A stretch of 9,687 nt of DNA from an uncultured bacterium (GTDB lineage Bacteria; Cyanobacteriota; Vampirovibrionia; Gastranaerophilales; Gastranaerophilaceae): assembly GCA_900553845.1 (NCBI GenBank), contig USEW01000069.1, positions 1 to 9,687 on the forward strand. The letters run 5' to 3'. This document shows, piece by piece, positions 1 to 6,344 of this stretch. How positions within the stretch are numbered: position 1 is the first letter of the stretch; each line of letters starts with the position of its first letter. Both the position numbers and the translations under genes were made by a program. The notes under the pieces were generated by a model that worked only from the letters and a program-made list of their open reading frames with translations, was not told where the DNA came from and ran no database searches.

Positions 1-9
1 TCTTAATAA

Positions 10-144
10 TTAAGCAATAAATATAGATGATAATATGAAAAAAAATACTATTGCTATTAAATTTGCAATTATCCATTTTAATATAATAGGATGTGTATTA
101 TAACAAATTTGGGATATACTTAATTTAATATCTTGTTTTTCCAT
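10..144 (-). CDS. small single-helix membrane protein (hypothetical)
   Basis: A complete 44-residue ORF that I do not recognise. The first 23 residues are polar to mixed (MEKQDIKLSISQ...), followed by about 20 strongly hydrophobic residues (from W24, IIANLIAIVFFFILSSIFIA) running to the stop. This looks like one transmembrane helix at the extreme C terminus, an N-in tail-anchor-like layout. A GAGG lies about 11 bases upstream of the ATG, an acceptable but slightly long SD spacing. It starts 65 bases after the end of the SH3-like gene on the same strand, with no terminator between them, so cotranscription is plausible. An ORF this short in AT-rich DNA could occur by chance; the helix and the SD are the only support. 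Confidence 0.42.
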   Translation of the reverse strand: MEKQDIKLSISQICYNTHPIILKWIIANLIAIVFFFILSSIFIA

Positions 145-209
145 TTACATAATATCCTCACCATTTTTATTATGTAAATTTATTCTAAACAAAAGTAATA
201 TCAATTAAA

Positions 210-872
210 TCATTTAACTATAGGAAATATCATTATTTGTCCATTATCCAAACGCCAACGTATCCATCCCAAATGGCACTTATTATCAAATTCTGTAATT
301 TTAACCATCATCCAATTGTCTTTTAAAGCTATCATTTTTATATGCTTAACTATTGTAAATGCATATTTTACCTTTGCAGCTTCATATGGACCATAATATA
401 AAGTCTTGTATTTAGCTTCAATATCTCGCATTAAGTAAAGACCATTTTTACGGCCATAATAATCATAAAATTTCCTTAAAGTCCAAAAATCTTCTTGATT
501 GGTATATACCCAGCCCCGTTCACCTGTTTGTTGGTTTACTATTACTTCAAACCAACCTGAACCATCTTCGCTTGTCACCTGAAGATAAATTAAATCTTCA
601 TCAGGACGATATATACTTACATAGTCGCGTATATCATAAGTTTCAACAACATTATCACCAGTGTATTTTTTAACATTCAGCTGGTGAATAATTTCTGAGT
701 TTAAATCAGGTTGTTTATAAATAGTAAGCTCATTTGGTACCTTTACAAATCCTATCCCTGTATAAACCAAAGAACGGGAATATAAAGGGCTTACTTCATA
801 TGCTGCATATGAAACATTAGAAACCAAACATATTAATATCAACAATAATAATTTTATTAATTTATTTTTCAT
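210..872 (-). CDS. secreted protein with SH3-like domains
   Basis: A 220-residue protein with a clear Sec signal peptide: MKNKLIK, a hydrophobic core LLLLILICLV, then a VSYA/A type cleavage site near residue 23. C15 sits in the core without a proper lipobox, so it is probably not a lipoprotein. Residues about 40-120 look like a bacterial SH3 (SH3b) domain: the strand LTIYKQPDLNSEIIHQL resembles the usual 'lR..ps..s.vi..l' opening and ends in GWVYT. A second, more divergent SH3-like half may span about 150-215, ending in HLGWIRWRLDNG. Bacterial SH3 domains usually bind cell-wall or peptide ligands, so a periplasmic or envelope role is likely, but no catalytic domain is visible. The start is supported by AAGGGTGG upstream of the ATG. 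Expression is probably from the promoter at 904-953. Confidence 0.75.
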   Translation of the reverse strand: MKNKLIKLLLLILICLVSNVSYAAYEVSPLYSRSLVYTGIGFVKVPNELTIYKQPDLNSEIIHQLNVKKYTGDNVVETYDIRDYVSIYRPDEDLIYLQVTSEDGSGWFEVIVNQQTGERGWVYTNQEDFWTLRKFYDYYGRKNGLYLMRDIEAKYKTLYYGPYEAAKVKYAFTIVKHIKMIALKDNWMMVKITEFDNKCHLGWIRWRLDNGQIMIFPIVK

Positions 873-903
873 TAATTACCACCCTTAAATTTTTCTTAAC
901 TAT

Positions 904-953
904 ATAATATAACAAAATTTTATTTTCACCACATTTTTTTACGAAATTTTACA
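904..953 (-). promoter_or_regulatory. promoter region of the SH3-like gene with TGTAAA direct-repeat motif (copy A)
   Basis: On the minus strand, TGTAAAATTTCGTAAA (start 953) is a TGTAAA/CGTAAA direct repeat with a 10-base period. About 21 bases downstream, overlapping TATATT/TATTAT boxes at 904-911 form a plausible -10, giving a short leader before the ATG at 872. No convincing -35 is seen. The motif overlaps the T-tract of the terminator at 953-981. Confidence 0.5.
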
Positions 954-981
954 AAAAAAAGCCTTAATTAAATTAAGGCTT
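953..981 (-). terminator. rho-independent terminator, minus strand
   Basis: A perfect 10-bp inverted repeat (AAGCCTTAAT, 3-base loop, ATTAAGGCTT) is followed on the minus strand by an unbroken T6 tract. It ends minus-strand transcription before the SH3-like gene, either from the kinase gene about 290 bases upstream or from the candidate small RNA right next to it. Confidence 0.8.
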
Positions 982-1033
982 ATAGTAATAAGTTAGTAGT
1001 AAGTATTTTTAAGGAGTAAAACACATTTTACTC
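953..1033 (-). ncRNA. candidate small RNA of about 80 nt
   Basis: Inferred from the arrangement of signals only. On the minus strand, a TGTAAA direct-repeat motif (1080-1098) and a TATTAA -10-like box (1039-1044) predict a start near 1033. The transcript would begin with a perfect 8-bp hairpin (GAGTAAAA, loop TGTG, TTTTACTC), continue with an unpaired CTT...ACTTACTACTAACTT stretch, and end in the rho-independent hairpin plus T-tract at 953-981. No ORF with an SD lies inside. The 5' hairpin arm runs into CTCCTT, which is complementary to SD sequences such as the AAGGAG type, a feature common in trans-acting small RNAs. It could instead be the 3' end of a long kinase mRNA leader-tail. Confidence 0.4.
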
Positions 1034-1040
1034 TTTTTTT
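1014..1040 (+). terminator. terminator-like hairpin with T7 on the plus strand
   Basis: GAGTAAAA, a 4-base loop CACA and TTTTACTC form a perfect 8-bp stem followed on the plus strand by T7. It has the form of an intrinsic terminator, but no plus-strand gene lies upstream in this window, so it may only be the 5' hairpin of the candidate small RNA read from the other strand, or a guard against antisense transcription. Confidence 0.4.
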
Positions 1041-1098
1041 AATACTGCTCAAGATCAAAAATTGCCTTAATTAATTATTATTTTTACAAATCTTTACA
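1039..1098 (-). promoter_or_regulatory. putative small-RNA promoter with TGTAAA direct repeat (copy B)
   Basis: On the minus strand, TGTAAAGATTTGTAAAAAT (1080-1098) is followed 35 bases later by TATTAA (1039-1044). The spacing resembles copies at 2998-3016 (38 bases to TATTAT) and 9518-9536 (41 bases to TATAAT). A third TGTACA half lies just upstream, within the palindrome at 1095-1114. There is no good -35, consistent with dependence on an activator. Confidence 0.4.
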
Positions 1099-1164
1099 AT
1101 TTGTACAAATTGTACATGAAAAATGCACAATAAATAAAAAAAAATTAAAAGTTATGTAAAGATT
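1080..1164. repeat. divergent-promoter block, copy 1
   Basis: This block matches 2998-3068 in order and orientation. It opens with TTTTTACAAATCT, has an AAAA-GC-CA-AAT-AAT middle and closes with ATTAAAAGTTATGTAAAGATT, which differs from the other copy by one base in 21. The main length difference is the palindrome-bearing insert near 1095-1116. In copy 2 the block separates the kinase gene from lpxD; here no plus-strand gene follows. Confidence 0.6.
1095..1114. promoter_or_regulatory. perfect 20-bp palindrome, candidate operator
   Basis: TACAATTTGTACAAATTGTA is a perfect dyad with no loop, typical of a site for a homodimeric helix-turn-helix repressor. It overlaps the 5' half of the TGTAAA motif (copy B) and is absent from the homologous block at 2998-3068, so it may be a control specific to this promoter. 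Confidence 0.4.
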
Positions 1165-1230
1165 ATTCGTTTCTGCAACAACATTGTCTTTGAAGCTTTG
1201 TTGGTGATTGCTCCTTTTTGTTTTTAAATT

Positions 1231-1254
1231 GGCAACAGGGTATGCCCTGTTGCC
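1231..1254. other. GC-rich 10-bp hairpin downstream of the kinase gene
   Basis: GGCAACAGGG, loop TATG, CCCTGTTGCC: a perfect stem 18 bases after the kinase stop codon. It is much more GC-rich than the surrounding sequence. On neither strand is it followed by a clean T-run (minus side AATTTAAAAA, plus side TTGGATATTGTTT), so it is more likely an mRNA 3' stabilising hairpin or a weak terminator than a standard intrinsic terminator. Confidence 0.5.
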
Positions 1255-1271
1255 TTGGATATTGTTTATCT

Positions 1272-2887
1272 TTATATGAAGATCTCTTCAGTTAAGATCT
1301 TTATTGATTTTTCTGAGCTTGACTTAAGTTGTATATCTCTAGTATCAATAGCTTTTTTTAATTTGACAAAATTTCCTTCTAATTCTAAAGTTTTTGACGT
1401 TATGCCCATTTGAACATTATCCCATGCTATCTTTGCTCCAGGCGGCAAGATCTTTATAAGTTCTGTTTTATCACAAGTATAGTCATGAAGTTCATACATA
1501 TTTCCAAAAATGTTAGGACAATAAGAATATCCGGATTGTGAATCTTGACGTTCCTCACCCGTCACAAGTCTTTTCATATAGTCAATAGAACTTTTATACC
1601 AACTTTGTGTTTTATAATGCCAATCTCTTCCAAACTCCCGCATTGCTTCAAAATATTCATCCTCAGCTCTTGATGCTTCAGAATAAGATCGTTGTGGTTG
1701 AAATTCTGCCAATTGTTTTGCTGCAAAGTTTCCCATTCCCTGATACCTTACCATTTCTAACATATCCCGAGGCTTTTCGATATTCTTATCTAAATAAGTA
1801 AATTGTTTTTCATGATTTTTCAATATCATAAGTCTTAATATCTCCGCATCCAAGACATCCTCGGATGGATTTTGATATACTGCTTTGCGAACTCTTTCTA
1901 ATCTGTTTGAAGTGTCACAATATTGCGCTCTTTCCATAAAGTATGTCCTTAAAAAATTTCGACATTCTTGTCTAGATTCATGATAACCTTTTGTTGAATG
2001 AAATAAATCTTTTATATATTGACATAGGCCTGTTCCTTCGTATGCAAGCATATTACTCTTTTTTTCACTATATGCAAATATAAAAACATCTCCAGCTTTA
2101 TGCATCTGCGTTTGCCATTCTAAATCTATTATTGTTGGCATCGAATCTCTGTATAATATATTCCCTAAATTTAAATCCGGATTAAATAAACCTTTTTATC
2201 CAATTCATCTAATAAGCTTAATGTATTTTTTATTTCGTTCCGTGTCAGTTTATTAAATTCTTTTTCGCCACTTTTTTTATCTATTCCTTTTCGAGAGCCT
2301 TGTGCAAATTCTGATATTAAAAATGTACCTCCATCACGAGTTTTCATTAAGGCTACACCTTGTTGCATATTTGGCATATCTACAACTTCTTTTAATTCTT
2401 TAAATTCATGTTCTAAATCTTTCGAATGGCTTTTTTGTGTTTCTTTTATTACAAATTTTGTATGCAAATCATTAATTGCTAGTGCAAAATGTTTTGATGC
2501 GACGAAAATTGGATCTCCAATATAATCAAAAGCATTGGTATCTACGGCAAGTAAAGCATCATATAATATATGTGCATTTCCTGACATTCCATGTCCTAAA
2601 TATTCTGAACTCATAAAATTTGAATCTACCGAAGCTTGTTTATTCTTTTTTGTTTTTTCTTCGAATTTATCAATAAATTTTGCTAATCTTTTTATAAATA
2701 TAGGATGTGACTTATGTTTTATAACTTCCTGATATATCACCGGACTTCCAAAACTCACCATGTCTTGTTTCAAATTTCCTTTCTTTAGCTTAACATCCCC
2801 AAGAAGGTTTGAAGGTGCTGCTTTTAGCCCTCGAGATTTTTTTGACTGCTGTGTCTGATTTGTAATTACTTCTTTTGTAATTTTCAT
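1272..2887 (-). pseudogene. protein-kinase-like gene split by a -1 frameshift
   Basis: Two apparent minus-strand ORFs (2887-2171 and 2141-1272) are parts of one gene. At the A5 run 2193-2197, adding one A (or a -1 shift) turns the ending ...LDELDKKVYLIRI-stop into LDELDKKGLFNPDLNLGN...DSMPTIIDLEW and reads on to 1272, giving about 538 residues. Kinase-fold marks in the joined protein: a Gly-rich loop LGHGMSGN near residue 97, the VAIK-like FVIKE with K148, a helix with E residues near 160, a hinge-like FLISEF near 190, a catalytic loop NPDLNLGN (D238, N243; the usual His is Asn) and a DFG-type IIDLE with D255. The C-terminal 280 residues are unrecognised. The start is ATG at 2887 with GAAAGG 7 bases upstream; an in-frame GTG at 2938 lacks an SD and lies too near the -10. 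The ATG at 2141 has no good SD. Cause unresolved: mutation, assembly error or programmed slippage on T-AAA-AAG. Confidence 0.72.
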
Positions 2888-2953
2888 AATTTTTCCTTTC
2901 TTTGAGCTTTCTCTACTTTGATACAATTCTTGTACCACTATTTTTATCTATTT

Positions 2954-3016
2954 ATAATACGTTGGTGAAAGTTTTTTTTTGCTACTTTACTCTTATAATT
3001 TTTACAAATCTATACA
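2954..3016 (-). promoter_or_regulatory. kinase-gene promoter with TGTAAA direct repeat (copy C)
   Basis: On the minus strand, TGTATAGATTTGTAAAAAT (2998-3016) is followed 38 bases later by TATTAT (2954-2959), giving a leader of roughly 60 bases before the ATG at 2887. The box CGTTGGTGAAAG just upstream of the -10 (plus-strand sense, 2959-2971) is shared with the repeat at 7746-7758. Confidence 0.5.
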
Positions 3017-3068
3017 TTAAAAGCGCATAATTAATCAAAAAAATAAAATTAGAAGTTATGTAAAGATT
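2998..3068. repeat. divergent-promoter block, copy 2
   Basis: Second copy of the block at 1080-1164. It carries one TGTAAA-type motif pointing to the kinase gene (2998-3016) and one pointing to lpxD (3059-3074). The closing 21 bases (3048-3068) match copy 1 at 20 positions. Confidence 0.6.
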
Positions 3069-3086
3069 TTGTATTTTTTTTATAAT
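3059..3086 (+). promoter_or_regulatory. promoter of the lpx operon
   Basis: A perfect TATAAT at 3081-3086 sits 42 bases before the lpxD ATG; a second TTATAAAAT lies a few bases on. Upstream, TGTAAAGATTTTGTAT (3059-3074) has the TGTAAA motif with an 11-base period and would overlap the -35 position, where no TTGACA-like box is present. Activator-aided transcription is therefore likely. Confidence 0.6.
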
Positions 3087-3127
3087 CGTTATAAAATAAG
3101 AATAATGAATATAAAAGGAGACATTTA

Positions 3128-4237
3128 ATGAAATCATATACAATTGAGCAAATAAGTGAAATTGTTGGCGGAATGGTAAATAAAATAGATGAAGTTAAAA
3201 TAAATAAATTACTACCGCCTTTAAAAGCTGACGAAAATACTTTAGCACTTGCACTATCTGAAGAAGAAATAGATAATTTAAGAAAAACTAAAGCAAAAGT
3301 TGCACTTGTTCCTTTAGGGGTAAGTTTAGATAATATAAGCACAATTGAGGTTGAACGGCCAAAGTTAGCGATGATGAAGCTTTTACATTTGTTTTATATA
3401 CCGCCTGAAACTTGTTTAAATAATCATCCAAGTGCAGTTGTTGCTGAAGATGCTCATTTGGGTCCAAATGTTTCAATTGGTGCAAATTCTTATATTGGAC
3501 GTAATGTAAAAATAGGCAATTCAAGTAAAATAATGCCAAACGTATATATTGGACGAAATGTTGAAATCGGTGAAAATTGTTTAATATATCCTGGGGTAAA
3601 TATTGGTGATGATGTAAAAATAGGAAATCGTGTAATAATTCACAATGGAGTCTCTATTGGTGCCGATGGGTTTAGTTTTGTTACTGAAACACCTGATAAT
3701 ATTGAGCAAGCACGAAAAGAAGGCGGAGAAATTAAAGATATAAACCAAAAACAAAAAATATTTAAAATCCCCTCAATTGGGTCTGTAACTATAGAAGATG
3801 ATGTTGAAATAGGTGCAAACACTTGTATTGACCGTGGTACTATTGAAAATACAATAATTGGTGAGATGACAAAAATTGATAACCTTGTTCAAATAGGTCA
3901 TAACTGTAAAATAGGCAAAGCTTGCATGATTGTTTCTCAAGTTGGTATTGCTGGAAGCTGTGTAATTGGTGACAGAGTTGTAATTGCAGGACAAGCAGGA
4001 TTAGCTGACCATATTGAAATAGGCAGCGACTCAATTGTTATGGCTTCAACCGGCGTTTCAAAAAGCTTTCCTCCAAAATCAATTATAGCTGGAACTCCTG
4101 CTGTGTTGAGAAAAGACTTTATTAAACAAATGAAATTAATGAAAGATGCCGCTAATGTTGTTCAAAAATTTAAAAAATATGAACATATGCTATCACAGTT
4201 TGAATCAAATATTGAAAATGAAAGTGAAGGCAACTAA
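3128..4237 (+). CDS. lpxD: UDP-3-O-acylglucosamine N-acyltransferase LpxD
   Basis: Third step of lipid A synthesis: transfers a 3-hydroxyacyl chain from acyl carrier protein to the free 2-amine of UDP-3-O-acyl-GlcN, in the cytoplasm. The 369 residues show an N-terminal uridine-binding region (1-100), then a left-handed beta-helix of hexapeptide repeats (about 108-320: VSIGAN, VKIGNS, VEIGEN, VKIGNR and so on) and a C-terminal helical tail rich in K/E. The catalytic His is H258 in NLVQIGHNCKIG. Also typical are NTCIDRGTIENT (231-242) and PPKSIIAGTPA (315-325). A strong AAAAGGAG lies 8 bases before the ATG. It is the first gene of the operon, and its stop codon directly touches the ATG of lpxC, implying coupled translation. 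Length is a little above the common 340 or so. Confidence 0.95.
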   Translation: MKSYTIEQISEIVGGMVNKIDEVKINKLLPPLKADENTLALALSEEEIDNLRKTKAKVALVPLGVSLDNISTIEVERPKLAMMKLLHLFYIPPETCLNNHPSAVVAEDAHLGPNVSIGANSYIGRNVKIGNSSKIMPNVYIGRNVEIGENCLIYPGVNIGDDVKIGNRVIIHNGVSIGADGFSFVTETPDNIEQARKEGGEIKDINQKQKIFKIPSIGSVTIEDDVEIGANTCIDRGTIENTIIGEMTKIDNLVQIGHNCKIGKACMIVSQVGIAGSCVIGDRVVIAGQAGLADHIEIGSDSIVMASTGVSKSFPPKSIIAGTPAVLRKDFIKQMKLMKDAANVVQKFKKYEHMLSQFESNIENESEGN

Positions 4238-5041
4238 ATGACAACTATAGCTAAAGAATTTGAAATTACATCAAATGGTTTAATGACAGGTATGGAATCC
4301 AAAGTAAGATGTGTGCCTTCAAATGAAAAAGGCATTCGTTTTTATATCGGGAATGAAGTTATTGAAGCAAAAGTTGATAATGTAATTGCAACTGACCATT
4401 GTGTTGTTATTGGGAACCAAAATGCAAAAGTTATGTTAATTGAGCATTTTATGGCAGCTTGTGCTTTTTCAAATATTGACTCACTTGATGTTTACTTAAA
4501 TCATTATGAACTTCCTATATTGGATGGAGGAAGTTGTGAATGGATAAAATTATTCGGTATAAATAAACCCGATGATAAATATTATACGGTCAAAGAACCC
4601 GTATTTTATGAAAATGGCAAAACATCACTTGTTGTATTACCTTCAAATGATTTAATAATTACATATGCTGTTAACTTTAATCATCCTCATTTATCACAAA
4701 AATGGGTAAGTTTTAATAATAAAGATGAAATATTAAGAAATGAAATTATTGAAGCAAGAACTTTTGGCTATTTAAAGGAACTTGAAACGCTTCAAAAAAT
4801 TGGGTTTGCTCGGGGTGTTACAATTGAAAATACATTGGGATTAACTGATGACGGTTATACAAGTGACTTAAAAAGCGATAATGAACCTATAAAACATAAA
4901 ATACTTGATATTATCGGTGATTTTTATTTAAGTCAAAAAAATCCTTTAAACTTTAAAGTAAATATACTTGTAAAGGAAGCAGGTCACGCTGTTCATATAA
5001 ATGTATGTAAATTATTAAAAGAAAAATTAATCGAAATATAA
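4238..5041 (+). CDS. lpxC: UDP-3-O-acyl-N-acetylglucosamine deacetylase LpxC
   Basis: The committed, zinc-dependent step of lipid A synthesis. At 267 residues it is shorter than the usual 300 or so, but the active site is intact: EHFMAA (E69, H70), HKILDIIGD (H220, D224) as zinc ligands, and EAGHAVH (H250) as the general acid. IEARTFGY (171-178) and ARGVTIENTLGL (191-202) are also standard. The family's N-terminal 'GLHSG' reads GLMTG (14-18), so the usual His is Met; this residue is not a zinc ligand. The ATG follows the lpxD stop with no gap, and GAAGG inside the lpxD end serves as SD. It sits between lpxD and an unfused fabZ, unlike the proteobacterial arrangement, where lpxC lies elsewhere. 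Confidence 0.94.
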   Translation: MTTIAKEFEITSNGLMTGMESKVRCVPSNEKGIRFYIGNEVIEAKVDNVIATDHCVVIGNQNAKVMLIEHFMAACAFSNIDSLDVYLNHYELPILDGGSCEWIKLFGINKPDDKYYTVKEPVFYENGKTSLVVLPSNDLIITYAVNFNHPHLSQKWVSFNNKDEILRNEIIEARTFGYLKELETLQKIGFARGVTIENTLGLTDDGYTSDLKSDNEPIKHKILDIIGDFYLSQKNPLNFKVNILVKEAGHAVHINVCKLLKEKLIEI

Positions 5042-5056
5042 AATAGAGGAGGCAAA

Positions 5057-5521
5057 ATGAGCGAAAAGAAAGATATTTTACAGTTTAATATTATGGATAT
5101 AATGAATATGATACCTCACCGTTATCCTTTTTTACTTGTTGACAGAATAACGGAATGTGTTCCTATGGAATACTGTAAGGGGTATAAAAATGTAACGATG
5201 AACGAAGAATTTTTTCAAGGACATTTCCCAAATAATCCTATAATGCCGGGTGTTTTGCAAATTGAAGCAATGGCTCAATTAAGTGCAGGTGTTGTTATGA
5301 CATTACCTCAATATAAAGGACGTCTTGTTTTATTTGCAGGTGTTGATAATTGTCGTTTTAAAAATGTAGTCCGCCCGGGTGATAGATTAGATATGGAATC
5401 GAGATTGGTTACAATAAAAGGACCAATATTAAAAGCAGCTTGTCAGGCTTTTGTTGATGGTAAATTGACAGTCAAAGCGGATTTAATGTTTTCAATAATT
5501 GATAGTTCAAAGGTTGGTTAA
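5057..5521 (+). CDS. fabZ: 3-hydroxyacyl-ACP dehydratase FabZ
   Basis: Dehydrates (3R)-hydroxyacyl-ACP to trans-2-enoyl-ACP in fatty-acid elongation, competing with LpxA and LpxD for the same hydroxyacyl-ACP pool. A 154-residue single hot-dog fold with the family signatures HRYPFLLVDR (21-30) and GHFPNNPIMPGVLQIEAMAQ (55-74), holding the catalytic pair H56 and E70. Length is normal. A near-consensus AGAGGAGG lies 6 bases before the ATG, the strongest SD in the operon, 15 bases after the lpxC stop. It is not fused to LpxC, which helps exclude a Bacteroidetes origin. Confidence 0.96.
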   Translation: MSEKKDILQFNIMDIMNMIPHRYPFLLVDRITECVPMEYCKGYKNVTMNEEFFQGHFPNNPIMPGVLQIEAMAQLSAGVVMTLPQYKGRLVLFAGVDNCRFKNVVRPGDRLDMESRLVTIKGPILKAACQAFVDGKLTVKADLMFSIIDSSKVG

Positions 5522-5523
5522 AA

Positions 5524-6330
5524 ATGATAGATAATAGAGCAATAATAGCAAAAGATGCACAAATTGGTAATAATTGTGAAATAGGACCAAATGCATATAT
5601 AGGTGAAAATGTAATACTTGGTGATAATGTCAAAGTATGCGCAAATGCATATATTGAACATTCGACAATAGGTGAAGGGACAATAATATCTCCTTTTGCC
5701 TCTATTGGCACACCGCCACAGGATTTAGGCTATAAAAATGAACCTACAAAAGTTATTGTAGGAAAAAATTGTCAAATAAGAGAATACGCAACCATACATA
5801 GAGCATCTGGCGAAGGAAAGTCAACAATTATTGGTGACAAATGTTTGCTTATGGTGTCATCACATGTAGCCCACAATTGTGAGCTTGATGATGAAGTTAT
5901 TTTAGCAAATCTTGTTACATTAGGCGGACATATAAAAGTTGGCTTTGGTGCATTTGTTGGTGGAATGAGTGTATTTCATCAAAATATTCGAATTGGTAAA
6001 ATGAGTATTGTAAGCGGTTTTTCAGCGGCAAGACAGGATATTTTACCTTTTTCAAAAGGAGAAGGCAGACCTCCTGTGCCAAGAGCTTTAAATGTTGTTG
6101 CTTTAAAACGTAGAGGTGTTGCTTTGGAAGACAGAACCAATTTGAATAAAGCGTTTAAAATATTAATATCACCTGACTTAAATACAACACAAGCAATTGA
6201 AAAAATCAAAAGTGAAGTTCAAACTAATAAATATATTGAGGAATTGATTGAATTTGTACAAACTTCAAAAAGAGGTGTCACACTTCATAGTCATAAAAAA
6301 GGATTTCAATCACTTGAAGATGAAGAATAG
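5524..6330 (+). CDS. lpxA: UDP-N-acetylglucosamine O-acyltransferase LpxA
   Basis: First step of lipid A synthesis: transfers 3-hydroxyacyl from ACP to the 3-OH of UDP-GlcNAc. The 268 residues comprise hexapeptide repeats forming a left-handed beta-helix (about 1-185) and a C-terminal helical domain. Motifs: SHVAHNC (H114 and catalytic H117), ILANLVTLGGH (126-136), GGMSVFHQ (146-153), and VVALKRRGV (191-199), all as in characterised LpxA proteins. The position equivalent by eye to the E. coli acyl-chain ruler G173 is A168 here. The ATG lies 2 bases after the fabZ stop; AAAGG in the fabZ tail is the likely SD. The gene ends in an acidic LEDEE tail and its TAG overlaps the SD of the next gene. 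Confidence 0.95.
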   Translation: MIDNRAIIAKDAQIGNNCEIGPNAYIGENVILGDNVKVCANAYIEHSTIGEGTIISPFASIGTPPQDLGYKNEPTKVIVGKNCQIREYATIHRASGEGKSTIIGDKCLLMVSSHVAHNCELDDEVILANLVTLGGHIKVGFGAFVGGMSVFHQNIRIGKMSIVSGFSAARQDILPFSKGEGRPPVPRALNVVALKRRGVALEDRTNLNKAFKILISPDLNTTQAIEKIKSEVQTNKYIEELIEFVQTSKRGVTLHSHKKGFQSLEDEE

Positions 6331-6344
6331 GAGTAATATATAAG

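Noticed and set aside
1272..2141. The C-terminal kinase ORF as an independent gene
   Set aside because: There is no good SD before its ATG, and the catalytic motif of the same fold continues in frame upstream of it to the A5 run.
2170..2182. AATCCGGATT palindrome as a frameshift-stimulating stem-loop
   Set aside because: It is a loopless 10-base dyad that cannot form a stable hairpin in RNA.
2888..2938. Upstream GTG start for the kinase-like gene at 2938
   Set aside because: It has no SD and lies within about 20 bases of the predicted -10; ATG at 2887 has GAAAGG at 7 bases.
3049..3342. Minus-strand ORF over the lpxD promoter and start
   Set aside because: It is the complement of lpxD coding sequence and promoter, with no SD or recognisable domain.
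5472..5711. Minus-strand ORF across the fabZ/lpxA junction
   Set aside because: Shadow of the hexapeptide-repeat coding region; no SD.
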